From NCBI RefSeq assembly GCF_009689585.1, contig NZ_AP018694.1, positions 2,867,001-2,931,000 of the forward strand: a DNA stretch of 64,000 nt, read 5' to 3'. Source of the stretch: Aquipluma nitroreducens (GTDB taxonomy: Bacteria; Bacteroidota; Bacteroidia; Bacteroidales; Prolixibacteraceae). The notes below the pieces were generated by a model. The model made no database searches. It was not told where the DNA came from and saw only the letters and a list, made by a program, of their open reading frames with translations. The position numbers and the translations under genes are program-made. Positions 7,464 through 15,596 of this stretch are shown here, one piece after another (position 1 is the stretch's first letter; each line of letters begins with the position of its first letter).

Positions 7464-8444
7464 ATGAAAATGTTCTCATTCGTTGCAATGATCATATTCC
7501 TGTTTTCGCTGAATGGATTTGCGAAGGATGACCAGCCAACCATTACGAAAACTTTTGAAATGAAAGAGCCTGGTTCGCTCAATGCATCATCTTCGGGTGG
7601 AGGTGTAACTGTTCAAACACACGATCAACCCCAGGTAGTTATACAGGCATTTGTGCGAAAAAACAATAATCTTTTAGCGCCAAATGACCCTATGGTAAAA
7701 GAAGTTCTGGAAGCATTCGATGTGAATTTTTCAAAAAACGGTTCAGCCGTCACTGCAATTGTTGAACGCAAGATGCGTATGAATTTCTGGAACAACTTAG
7801 GTATTTCATTAACTATTATTGTTCCGAAGGAAATGTCGTGCAAGGTTTCGTCAAGCGGCGGTGGTGTAAAAATTTCAGGAGTGAAAGGAACGCACGATTT
7901 TTCGAGCAGCGGTGGTGGCGTACACCTGGAAAATGTAAGTGGTACCACTGAAGCCAGATCTTCGGGCGGTGGTGTGCATGTGACGAACCAGAACGGAGAT
8001 GTTCGTTTAAGTTCGAGCGGAGGCGGTGTAACCATAGAAGATGCCCAGGGAAGCGTTTTTGCCCAAAGTTCAGGTGGTGGCGTTAGCCTGAAGAATATCA
8101 AAGGAAATGTAGAAGCCAGCAGCAGTGGTGGCGGAGTAAATGTTTCAGGAGAATGTGGTTCGGTAAAAGCTAAATCCAGCGGTGGTTCTGTTCATGTCGA
8201 CATCAAAAACCTAAGCAAGAATTTAACCCTTGAATCGAGCGGTGGCGGAGTTGACGCACTCATTCGCAATGGCAAAAATCTTGGTCTCGACCTGGATTTG
8301 CAATCCGATAGGGTAAATATTGACCTTCAGAATTTTTCAGGAAAAGCGGAGAAAGACCGTGTAAAAGGAACGATGAATAAAGGCGGAATTTCTGTTTATA
8401 TGCATGCCTCCGGAGGAAACGTAAATGTTCGGTTTGAAGAGTAG
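7464..8444 (+). CDS. Exported DUF4097-like beta-solenoid protein with SSGGGV repeats
   Basis: 326 residues from ATG 7464 (a GTG six codons upstream is also in frame). A signal peptide (about residues 1-20, ending NGFAKDD) precedes a domain built on a recurring SSGGGV motif. Eight exact copies, one SSGGSV and one terminal ASGGNV occur at roughly 17-20 residue spacing, with the first two separated by about 75 residues of non-repeat sequence. The layout fits a right-handed beta-helix of the putative-adhesin (DUF4097) type, with one turn per repeat and the glycine corner stacked. Such proteins are often encoded with ECF sigma/anti-sigma pairs and permeases in Bacteroidota. Location is probably periplasmic or cell-surface. 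It lies downstream of the permeases and may share their operon. Molecular function unknown. Confidence 0.8.
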   Translation: MKMFSFVAMIIFLFSLNGFAKDDQPTITKTFEMKEPGSLNASSSGGGVTVQTHDQPQVVIQAFVRKNNNLLAPNDPMVKEVLEAFDVNFSKNGSAVTAIVERKMRMNFWNNLGISLTIIVPKEMSCKVSSSGGGVKISGVKGTHDFSSSGGGVHLENVSGTTEARSSGGGVHVTNQNGDVRLSSSGGGVTIEDAQGSVFAQSSGGGVSLKNIKGNVEASSSGGGVNVSGECGSVKAKSSGGSVHVDIKNLSKNLTLESSGGGVDALIRNGKNLGLDLDLQSDRVNIDLQNFSGKAEKDRVKGTMNKGGISVYMHASGGNVNVRFEE

Positions 8445-8747
8445 AAAGGTCTCGAAAACCTGACTTACAGTACATCTCTGAGTTCGTGGAACTTTTTACT
8501 TTGCTGAGCGCTGGTATTGTTGTTAATTGAACGCCTAAATCTTAATACTTTTAATGAAGAAATCCGCTAGAAGAAGCTTGTTTGGAAGAATTATACATCA
8601 AAAAAAGCGAAGAATCATGATTTATCGATTCTTCGCTTTTTCTGTTTTTTGACCTTACTTGCGAATATCCTATCCAAAGAATGTCGATAAAATAGGCCTC
8701 ATTGGATGATAATTCTTTACTGGTCACTGAGCCTGATCACTTTCTCC
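8445..8747. other. Intergenic region between convergent genes
   Basis: This 303 bp stretch holds one strong bidirectional terminator (8603-8640). No other gene or repeat was seen. Confidence 0.6.
8603..8640. terminator. Bidirectional rho-independent terminator
   Basis: A perfect 14-bp stem (8603-8616 with 8627-8640), AAAAGCGAAGAATC paired with its complement, around a 10-nt loop. It has an A-run on the left and a T-run on the right, so it can serve both the SSGGGV gene and the convergent minus-strand operon. Confidence 0.85.
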
Positions 8748-9653
8748 TCAGGCTTTTTCCCACTGTTCTTTCATCAATTTCACTGCGGCGGGTAAGGTTA
8801 TTTTTGAATCGCCAACAGATCCACATTCGAAACTCACGTAATCCTGATAAGCGATTTCTTTCAGACCTCGGAATCCATTGATGTAATTATCAGCTTCGCC
8901 GTCTTCTCCCGGCATTTTACGCCGTTTGCGGCTTGCAATGTGCACATGGTGCAGGTAATCACCAGCAGCCAGAAATGCGGCACGGTCGTTGGTTTCTTCC
9001 CAGGTCATGTGCCAGAAATCGCCCATAACGGCTGCTCCGGCTGAATTTACATCGCGGATAATGGATGCACCATCGGCTACCTGTCGGCAGAAATAGCATT
9101 CCTGACGATTCAACGGTTCGAGCAAAATGCGGGTTTTATGCTGAAGCGCAAAGTCTCCCAATTCTTTCATTTGCCCAAGCAAAAGTTCCCGGGCTTCTTT
9201 GTCGGGCAACGATTTTTGGTTGTTGAAAGCGGGGACGAAAATCAAACCAGTTGAACCAAGCGCTCCGGCAGCTTCGATGATAACCTTCATCGAGTCCATG
9301 CATTTTTTCTGAATGGCTAGATCGTCGGCAATTAGCCAACCTTCGAAACCGGCACATATTGCACTGGTTTTGATGTTTCGGTTTTGCAGGGCCTTTTGTA
9401 TTTCTTCCACTCTTTTTTCAAGTCCGCCACCCCAAGGTTCAAAACCGACAATTCCCAACGACTCCATGAAATCGAGCTTTTCGGCAAGTGTTTTACCCGG
9501 GGCAACTCCTTCCTGACATGAAATCTTTAATTGAACTGTTTTATTTTGTGAGGAGTTTGATTCGCCCTTGAAAGAAGAGAACAGGCCGCCTGATGCTGCT
9601 AATGCAGCACCAGAAACGGCAGTTCCTAAAAAAGATCGTCTGTTAAGCGGCAT
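8748..9653 (-). CDS. Tat-exported xylose-isomerase-like TIM-barrel protein
   Basis: 301 residues. The N-terminus has a twin-arginine signal (NRRSFLGTAVSGAALAASGG). The body fits the AP_endonuc_2 / sugar phosphate isomerase-epimerase TIM barrel, with metal-ligand candidates in the stretches LLEPLNRQE (Glu), MGDFWHM (Asp, His), HVHIASRK (His) and VSFECG (Glu). Family members are isomerases, epimerases or, in 3-keto-sugar pathways, lyases; the reaction here cannot be read from sequence. It is the last gene of a three-gene operon, starting 3 bp after the stop of the Gfo/Idh/MocA gene. The Tat signal implies folding, possibly with metal, before export to the periplasm, which is notable because many homologues are cytoplasmic. 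Confidence 0.8.
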   Translation of the reverse strand: MPLNRRSFLGTAVSGAALAASGGLFSSFKGESNSSQNKTVQLKISCQEGVAPGKTLAEKLDFMESLGIVGFEPWGGGLEKRVEEIQKALQNRNIKTSAICAGFEGWLIADDLAIQKKCMDSMKVIIEAAGALGSTGLIFVPAFNNQKSLPDKEARELLLGQMKELGDFALQHKTRILLEPLNRQECYFCRQVADGASIIRDVNSAGAAVMGDFWHMTWEETNDRAAFLAAGDYLHHVHIASRKRRKMPGEDGEADNYINGFRGLKEIAYQDYVSFECGSVGDSKITLPAAVKLMKEQWEKA

Positions 9654-9656
9654 ACC

Positions 9657-11069
9657 TTATCGTGTTTGGTTTCCCTGTGGCGTTCCTGCAATGTGAATAA
9701 ATTCGGGCAGTTTAAATTCTTTTCCTGCACCGTATCCTTCTTTGGCGGCAGCCATGCTTTTGGTCATATCAATATCTTTCGGCATAAGATCGAGCGGCGA
9801 AGCAGTCATTTCGTCCCAAGTAACTTTCTTTCCGGAGTAAGCCGATTCACGCCCCATGATGGCAGCCATGTTGGCAACAGCCGTTTCAGATGCCTGTTCA
9901 ATCGGTTTTCCGGCACGGATATGGTTAATCCAGTTCACGTGTTCCAAGGTGTATGGGTCGGTCTGTTTGAACTTGGTTTTTTCAGCTTCGTAGTCGAATT
10001 TCCATATTTCGTTGCCTTTCAGGTCTTTGATAATATGCCCGTCGGAAGTCCATGAACCTTTCGTACCCTGGATAAATTCCCAAACGCCACCCTCTGTTCC
10101 GTTGATCTGGCGGCAGGTGCTGTGAATGTGAATACCATTTTCCATTTCAAAATCGACACTGAAATTGTCGAACTGGTTACCGGTAACACGGCGCTGGCGT
10201 GAGCCGAATCCCAATGCTGATTTTGGTTTCAAGCCCGAAAACCAAGTGAATACATCCAGGTTGTGAACGTGTTGTTCAACAATATGGTCACCTGAAAGCC
10301 ATCCCCAGTTTACCCAGTCGCGGATCATCCATTCCAGATCCGACCATTGCGGGTTGCGATCTTTGTACCAGAGCATACCACCACACCAGTAAACCGTTCC
10401 ACCGGTTATTTCACCGATAGCTCCGTTCATGATTTGTTCGTACGAAGCTACATAATCGCGCTTATGGTGGCGTTGCGTGCCGGTTACCACGCATAGCCCT
10501 TTTGCTTCGGCTTGCTTGGCTGTGGCTACGATGGTGCGGTAACTTACCGGATCAACGCAAATCGGTTTTTCGAGGAAGCAATGTTTGCCTTTTTCAACTG
10601 CATACTTGAAAATTTCGGCGCGGAAATTGGGTGGTGTAGCGGTAATAATTACGTCCACATCGCTGTCAATAACTTTTTGATAAGCGTCGAGTCCCACGAA
10701 TTTTTTGTCGGCTGCAATGTCGATATTTTTCTCTTTTTTCAGATTTTCAGCTAAACTTTCCAGACGGTCAGCGTAAGTATCGCCTAAAGCAACGATAGTA
10801 ACATTATCGGCCGCGTTGAGGAAATTAAACGCTGCGCCAGAGCCTCGTCCGCCACAGCCAATTATCCCGGCTCTCAGCGGTTTGCCATCTGCAGACTTAT
10901 CAACCAGATTAGGTAAGTAATAAGAGCCTGACTCTTTGAGAGGCTGTACTTTTGGAGTACTACTGCTACACGATGCTAAAGTTGCAACTCCTCCTGTACC
11001 AATTGCGCCCAATGCCCCGGCTAAAGCCGAGCTTTTCAGGAATGAACGTCTGTCAACACCTTTTTTCAT
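9657..11069 (-). CDS. Tat-exported Gfo/Idh/MocA family oxidoreductase (probable lipoprotein)
   Basis: 470 residues. A twin-arginine motif (RRSFLK, residues 7-12) precedes a hydrophobic stretch and a lipobox-like LASC ending at Cys34. The NAD(P)-binding Rossmann domain shows GIIGCGGRGSG (about residues 68-78), and the family motif EKP occurs in HCFLEKPICVDP. The C-terminal domain has the usual alpha/beta dehydrogenase fold with VDFEMENGIHIHSTCR. Export with a bound nicotinamide cofactor is known for this family (glucose-fructose oxidoreductase type). The likely reaction is oxidation or epimerisation of a sugar or glycoside hydroxyl. It is the middle gene of the operon (36 bp from the upstream cytochrome fusion, 3 bp from the TIM-barrel gene), which suggests its electrons may feed the cytochrome. 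Substrate unknown. Confidence 0.85.
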   Translation of the reverse strand: MKKGVDRRSFLKSSALAGALGAIGTGGVATLASCSSSTPKVQPLKESGSYYLPNLVDKSADGKPLRAGIIGCGGRGSGAAFNFLNAADNVTIVALGDTYADRLESLAENLKKEKNIDIAADKKFVGLDAYQKVIDSDVDVIITATPPNFRAEIFKYAVEKGKHCFLEKPICVDPVSYRTIVATAKQAEAKGLCVVTGTQRHHKRDYVASYEQIMNGAIGEITGGTVYWCGGMLWYKDRNPQWSDLEWMIRDWVNWGWLSGDHIVEQHVHNLDVFTWFSGLKPKSALGFGSRQRRVTGNQFDNFSVDFEMENGIHIHSTCRQINGTEGGVWEFIQGTKGSWTSDGHIIKDLKGNEIWKFDYEAEKTKFKQTDPYTLEHVNWINHIRAGKPIEQASETAVANMAAIMGRESAYSGKKVTWDEMTASPLDLMPKDIDMTKSMAAAKEGYGAGKEFKLPEFIHIAGTPQGNQTR

Positions 11070-11105
11070 AATAGATAAATTTAAAAATTAGGATAATCAG
11101 TTTAT

Positions 11106-12656
11106 TTATTGAACTTTAATTGAATTGTCTGGCTCACAAACAACCCTGAACCCGATGGCTTTAACATCGGAATACCACCAGATGCTTTTAGGCTGTTGCG
11201 GGTCGGTTTTCAACCAGGCGTCGTGCTGGCTGTGGCTGCGGGCGGCAGCACGTACGTCGGCTGCATCCGAAGTATAATTGCCTCCGCGTACCACCCATTC
11301 CTCACCCTCGGTTACGAGTGGATTATTTACTTTCCCGCTGTTTTTTGCATAAGCGTCGGGGGTATAGCGGTCGGCACAGTATTCCATTACGTTACCCAGC
11401 ATATTTTTCAGGCCGAATGGATTAGGCTTAACCTCTTCAGGCAAATGCGTTTTGCCTTTACCATTGTTTTCATAAATGATGTACTGCGAAATCGGTTCAG
11501 TTTCAGGGCTAGAGATTTTTCGCCATAATCCTTTGTTGGAGAATTTATTTGGTTTACCGTCAAAGAAATACGGTGTTTCTGTGCCACCGCGTGCTGCATA
11601 TTCCCATTCGGCTTCTGTAGGCAGGCGGTATTTTTTGCCGGTTTTCTTCGAAAGCCACTGGCAGAAGGTTTCCGCTGCATAATGGGTCATGGTGATTGCC
11701 GGGCGATTGCCAAATCCCCAGTTTTGGTCAGGTCGCCCGTAAGGCGGGGTTGGGCCGGAAATGGCATCCACGTTCGGGTTGCTGTTGTTGGCATAAATTT
11801 GTTCAGGTGGGGTGCGTCCTTCGCTCATTGTGTTCCCGTAAAAGGCCCAGTACTCTTCCCAGGTTGTTTCCACTTCGGCCATAAAAAATGGGCTGACCGT
11901 AACCTTGCGCACCGGAGATTCGTCGGGCTGGTGGAAAGGTTCTTTTTCGGGGCTACCCATGTTGAAGGTGCCGCCTTTGATAGCAATCATTTTGAACGAC
12001 ACCGGTGTACCTGGAATCTGCTCGGTGTAGTCGGCAAATGTTGTTACGCTGGCTGGTTGTTCAAAAATGGCTTTCAAACTGTCGGTACCGTCGTTTTGTC
12101 CCGGTATGCCGGTCATCTTGCCATGTTTGTATTTCGGGTTATAATGTCCGGCGTCGAGGTGACAACTGATGCACTGCAAATCCAGTTTTTTCTCGTTATT
12201 TTCGTAGTAAAGGTGGGCAGCTATGCCTGCGTCCACTAAATCTTTCGGGAACAGGTTCTGGTGGCAATGCTTGCATGATGCATTCGGAATATATTTTACG
12301 GCATGTTCCAGTTCCGACTTCATCTCCCAGTTAAATTCAGCCGAATCTTTGAAAAGGTAACCGTAAAGATCGTTTATACCAAGTTTAGTTTTTGCCAGAA
12401 GGTAGCCTTGTCCTTTGGGCGGAAGGTGACATTCGACACAATGAACCTTGATTCCGCTTTTGTTGTCGAAGTGAGACGACAATTTCCAGGACTCGAAAAC
12501 GTGTGGATGAACATGGCACGCGGCACAAGACTCGTCGGTTGAAGTATATTCAATCACTTTATTTCCGGAAATGGTAATCAGAATTCCTACAACGAATGCG
12601 CAGGATAATAGGAGGAAGAGATGTTTACGAAAGAAATCTCCTGTCTTTTTTAGCAT
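11106..12656 (-). CDS. NapC/NirT-like tetraheme cytochrome c fused to a SUMF1 (FGE-like) domain
   Basis: 516 residues. One N-terminal membrane anchor (about residues 13-31) is followed by four c-type heme motifs: CAACH (44-48), CVECH (73-77), CKHCH (128-132) and CISCH (162-166). This is the NapC/NirT/NrfH quinol-dehydrogenase pattern. Residues ~220-511 form a formylglycine-generating-enzyme/SUMF1 domain (GGTFNMGS, RLPTEAEWEYAARGG, LGNVMEYC, VVRGGNY, GFRVVCE). The segment that carries the catalytic cysteines in true FGE reads DVRAAARSHS here and lacks them, so sulfatase maturation is unlikely and a binding or scaffold role is more plausible. It is the first gene of the operon. It probably passes quinol-pool electrons to or from the periplasm. 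This domain pairing is unusual. Confidence 0.85.
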   Translation of the reverse strand: MLKKTGDFFRKHLFLLLSCAFVVGILITISGNKVIEYTSTDESCAACHVHPHVFESWKLSSHFDNKSGIKVHCVECHLPPKGQGYLLAKTKLGINDLYGYLFKDSAEFNWEMKSELEHAVKYIPNASCKHCHQNLFPKDLVDAGIAAHLYYENNEKKLDLQCISCHLDAGHYNPKYKHGKMTGIPGQNDGTDSLKAIFEQPASVTTFADYTEQIPGTPVSFKMIAIKGGTFNMGSPEKEPFHQPDESPVRKVTVSPFFMAEVETTWEEYWAFYGNTMSEGRTPPEQIYANNSNPNVDAISGPTPPYGRPDQNWGFGNRPAITMTHYAAETFCQWLSKKTGKKYRLPTEAEWEYAARGGTETPYFFDGKPNKFSNKGLWRKISSPETEPISQYIIYENNGKGKTHLPEEVKPNPFGLKNMLGNVMEYCADRYTPDAYAKNSGKVNNPLVTEGEEWVVRGGNYTSDAADVRAAARSHSQHDAWLKTDPQQPKSIWWYSDVKAIGFRVVCEPDNSIKVQ

Positions 12657-12879
12657 AGATGGTTTAGTTTTTATTAATACAGCATTTTCATGTTATTCAA
12701 AATTAATAAAAATTAGGGCATGGCAATAGCCTGTTTTATTTCAAGAGCCAGTTGGGAACAATATTCCATGATAAAAATAGATTTGTCCATATGCTGGATG
12801 ACTATAAAGCAAAATTTGATGGAATCAACCGGGAGTTTATTTCCTTAAAATCGCATCAAAAAACAAATATTGGGAAGTC

Positions 12880-12912
12880 ATTGTTCATACTCTGAAAAGG
12901 AATATATCTTTG
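12880..12912 (+). promoter_or_regulatory. Candidate Bacteroidota promoter for the kinase gene
   Basis: A TATCTTTG element at 12905-12912 matches the TAnnTTTG -7 consensus, with ATTG at 12880-12883 at a 21-nt gap as a -33 element. It lies about 30 bp before ATG 12942, in the divergent region with the cytochrome operon (12657-12941). Confidence 0.45.
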
Positions 12913-12941
12913 AGCTTGTCAAAACAAATAAACCAACAACC

Positions 12942-14036
12942 ATGAATCTGGAACAAATAGCTGCAAAATTTCAATTGGAAGGAACTGTTGATCGGGTTGA
13001 ACCGATGGGAGAGGGGTTCATCAACGATACTTTTATTATTCGAACAAAAGAACGCGAAACGCCTGATTATCTTCTTCAGCGAAAAAATAAACGGATTTTC
13101 CATCCCATCCCTGCAATGATGGAGAACATCGAGAAGGTTTGCGCCCATATTAAAAAGAAAGTCTCTGAAAAGAATGGAGATCCGATGCGTGAAGCCATGA
13201 CCGTTGTTCGGGCAAAAGATGGGAAATTGTATTTTCAGGACGAGGACGATGAATTTTGGGCCGTTTGTGTGTTTATTAGCGACACCGTTGCCTATCAATC
13301 GGCAAAAACTCCCGAATTGGCTTTTCAGGGTGGAAAAGGGATTGGGTTGTTTCAGTCGATGGTTTCCGATCTGAAAGAGCCGCTCACCGATATTTTGCCC
13401 GGATTCCATAATATCCGTTATCGCTTTAACCAGTGGGATGCTGTGTTGGCCAAAGATCCGGTAGACCGGAAGGCAAAACTGTCCAGCGAAATTGCCTGGA
13501 TTGAAAGTCGCCGCGACAACATGCTCGACTTCTGGAAACTGGTTGAATCGGGTGAAATTCCGACTAGGGTCACTCATAACGACACTAAAATCAATAATAT
13601 TTTGTTTGACCTGAATGGTGAAGTTTTGTGCGTCATCGATTTGGATACTGTTTTGAATAGCACTTGTCTGAACGATTTTGGCGATGCTATGCGTTCGTAC
13701 ACCAATACCGGCGCGGAAGACGATGAAAATCTGGATGCCGTTTCGTGCGATATTTCGATTTTTGAAGGTTTTACTAAGGGCTATCTTTCGCAGGCAAAAA
13801 GCTTCCTGACTGATAAAGAACTGGAATACCTTGCTTTTTCGGCAAAATACATCACTTATGAACAGGTTCTGCGTTTTCTGATGGATTACATTGATGGCGA
13901 CAAATATTATAAAATCAAAAGTCCGGATCACAATTATCAACGAACCGTGGCCCAGTATAAACTGCTGACCAGTATGGAGGAACAATACGATGAAATGTGC
14001 CGGATTGTGCGCACTGTTGCTGCTGAGTTGGATTAA
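12942..14036 (+). CDS. APH-fold phosphotransferase, probable sugar kinase
   Basis: 364 residues from ATG 12942, chosen because it follows a promoter-like element and begins the conserved part. The protein has the aminoglycoside phosphotransferase/kinase fold: an N-terminal lobe with GEGFINDTF (nucleotide loop), a catalytic loop THNDTKINNILFD (Asp as base, Asn as metal ligand) and a DLDT metal motif (VIDLDTV). Bacterial relatives include N-acetylhexosamine 1-kinase and other anomeric sugar kinases, and this reading fits the glycan context better than drug resistance. No signal peptide, so cytoplasmic. It is followed by a CBM9-like gene and then the PUL sigma gene. The substrate is inferred, not shown. 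Confidence 0.8.
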   Translation: MNLEQIAAKFQLEGTVDRVEPMGEGFINDTFIIRTKERETPDYLLQRKNKRIFHPIPAMMENIEKVCAHIKKKVSEKNGDPMREAMTVVRAKDGKLYFQDEDDEFWAVCVFISDTVAYQSAKTPELAFQGGKGIGLFQSMVSDLKEPLTDILPGFHNIRYRFNQWDAVLAKDPVDRKAKLSSEIAWIESRRDNMLDFWKLVESGEIPTRVTHNDTKINNILFDLNGEVLCVIDLDTVLNSTCLNDFGDAMRSYTNTGAEDDENLDAVSCDISIFEGFTKGYLSQAKSFLTDKELEYLAFSAKYITYEQVLRFLMDYIDGDKYYKIKSPDHNYQRTVAQYKLLTSMEEQYDEMCRIVRTVAAELD

Positions 14037-14109
14037 TCAGCATGCAGAAGCCGACAGTTACAAAACAAACATTCAAACCCCGGAGAAATCTGAATTAAAA
14101 AACGAAACA

Positions 14110-14754
14110 ATGAAAGTCCATCAAATACTCGAAGGTTTTTCAAATCCGCCGCTGGAACTGATTTCCGAGACGCTCGATCTGGAAATTGAACCTCTAAAAC
14201 TTGACGTGGTGAACTGGGAAGATTTTCCCTATCACCCTGAAGTAACTGTGCAAATTGCATACAACGAGGAGGAACTTTTTCTTCAGTATCAGGTTTCTGA
14301 GCAATCGGTTAAAGCCGAAGTTACAAAAAGTAATGGCCGGGTTTGGACAGATAGCTGTGTTGAATTTTTCCTTTCGCCAGACGGGAATGACGAATATTAC
14401 AACTTTGAAATGAATTGTATTGGTACGGCCTTATTGGGCTTCCGAAAGAAAGGTGATGCTACGGTTCATGCTTCGGATGAACAAATTACTTCTATTCGCC
14501 GGATTTCATCGCTTGGAAGTTCGGCTTTCCCGGAGTTGAAAAAACAGACTGAATGGCAGATTACGGTTGCAATTCCTTGGCAAGTATTCTTTAAACACAA
14601 CCTAAAACCAGCTTCAGGAACAAAAATGCGCGGAAATTTTTATAAATGTGGCGACGAATTAAGTGTTCCTCATTTCGTTTCGTGGACCAAAATAAAAACC
14701 GAAAAACCGAGTTTTCATAATCCTGAATTTTTTGGTGGACTGGAGCTCGAGTAG
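14110..14754 (+). CDS. CBM9-like carbohydrate-binding protein
   Basis: 214 residues from ATG 14110. The body matches the DOMON/CBM9-like family: VTVQIAYNEEELFLQYQV, VWTDSCVEFFLSP and FYKCGDE are typical beta-sandwich strands of these proteins, which bind sugars or act as accessory domains. The frame extends upstream to an ATG at 13990 that overlaps the kinase 3' end and would add a stretch resembling a signal peptide (LCALLLLSWINQHAEA). I prefer 14110 because the extension overlaps conserved kinase codons and homologues usually begin at this point. The location (cytoplasm or periplasm) depends on that start. It is probably cotranscribed with the kinase. Confidence 0.7.
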   Translation: MKVHQILEGFSNPPLELISETLDLEIEPLKLDVVNWEDFPYHPEVTVQIAYNEEELFLQYQVSEQSVKAEVTKSNGRVWTDSCVEFFLSPDGNDEYYNFEMNCIGTALLGFRKKGDATVHASDEQITSIRRISSLGSSAFPELKKQTEWQITVAIPWQVFFKHNLKPASGTKMRGNFYKCGDELSVPHFVSWTKIKTEKPSFHNPEFFGGLELE

Positions 14755-14833
14755 CAAAGAGCATGGAGCAGTGGACAAAGAGAATAGAGGAATAATTTTT
14801 CTATCATTGTATTCCTGAAACTGAGAGAGAAAA

Positions 14834-15385
14834 ATGAAACTGACCGATGATCTTTTAATAGTTGGTATTAAAAAGGATGATTATGCTTGTTATAATCAGC
14901 TTTTTATGCGCTATTACAGTCGGCTTTGTGCATTTGTTTTTAACCTTACACAAAATTACAGTGCTTCCGAAGACGTTGTTCAGGAGCTTTTTATCAGGCT
15001 GTGGATTCAACGCGGAAAGCTTGAAATTAAAGAAAGTACTTCCGGGTATTTATATCGTGCCTCAAAGAATGCCGCCCTCAATTACCTGCGTGCCGAAAAA
15101 AGCCGCCAGAAATCAATTCAAAATATGCCGGTCCAGGAATGGCAAATAGATGAAGATCAGATAGAACAGATCGAATTCAGTGTCGCACTAAACAAGTGCA
15201 TCGAACAATTGCCCGATCGGAGTCGCGATGTGTTCATGAAAAGCCGATTCGATGGCCTCAGGCAACAGGAAATATCTGACCAATTAGGTATTTCGGTAAA
15301 AACCATCAAAAATCAAATCTGGAAATCGTTGCAATTTCTGAAAGCCTGCCTCGAACTGCATGAAGCGTTTGAGCATGGGGCATAG
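14834..15385 (+). CDS. ECF RNA polymerase sigma factor (Bacteroidetes sigma-70 expansion family)
   Basis: 183 residues. Region 2 is around residues 20-85 (LFMRYYSRLCAF, ASEDVVQELFIRLW) and region 4 around 125-175, with a helix-turn-helix (GLRQQEISDQLGISVKTIKNQI). This sigma type is released by a FecR-type anti-sigma when the partner SusC receptor senses its glycan. The anti-sigma (15597) and STN-bearing SusC (16708) follow directly, forming the standard trans-envelope relay. It probably drives transcription of the whole polysaccharide utilisation locus to 37523. Confidence 0.92.
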   Translation: MKLTDDLLIVGIKKDDYACYNQLFMRYYSRLCAFVFNLTQNYSASEDVVQELFIRLWIQRGKLEIKESTSGYLYRASKNAALNYLRAEKSRQKSIQNMPVQEWQIDEDQIEQIEFSVALNKCIEQLPDRSRDVFMKSRFDGLRQQEISDQLGISVKTIKNQIWKSLQFLKACLELHEAFEHGA

Positions 15386-15596
15386 GGCAAGGCGCAAAGA
15401 GTTGGGTGAACGAAGACGGAAGATCGGAATACTGCTGGAACTGTAATGTCAATCAGTCATCCCGATGAATATCTGGATCTCATAATTATTGACTTCAACG
15501 ATATTTTGTTCTGCCCCAAATCCTTTTTTCAAAAAAGTACAACTCCAATAGGACCTTTTCTGTTTTGATGTGTCAGCAATGTAAATAAACCGAAAA

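Noticed and set aside
7625-8101. 158-codon minus-strand frame with repeated TPPP motifs opposite the SSGGGV gene
   Set aside because: It is the mirror of the SSGGGV-coding repeats (GGT/GGC codons read backward as Pro/Thr) and has no start region or homology of its own.
7850-8260. CRISPR-like array from the regular spacing of SSGGGV codons
   Set aside because: The repeated DNA is in-frame coding for a protein motif; the intervals are coding and vary in length.
11106-12656. Sulfatase-maturating FGE
   Set aside because: The catalytic cysteine pair is missing and no sulfatase gene is in the window.
12885-13985. 366-codon minus-strand frame opposite the kinase gene
   Set aside because: It exactly shadows a conserved APH-fold gene and shows no domain; long antisense frames are common with this codon use.
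12942-14036. Aminoglycoside resistance gene
   Set aside because: The fold is shared, but there is no resistance context; the neighbouring genes point to sugar metabolism.
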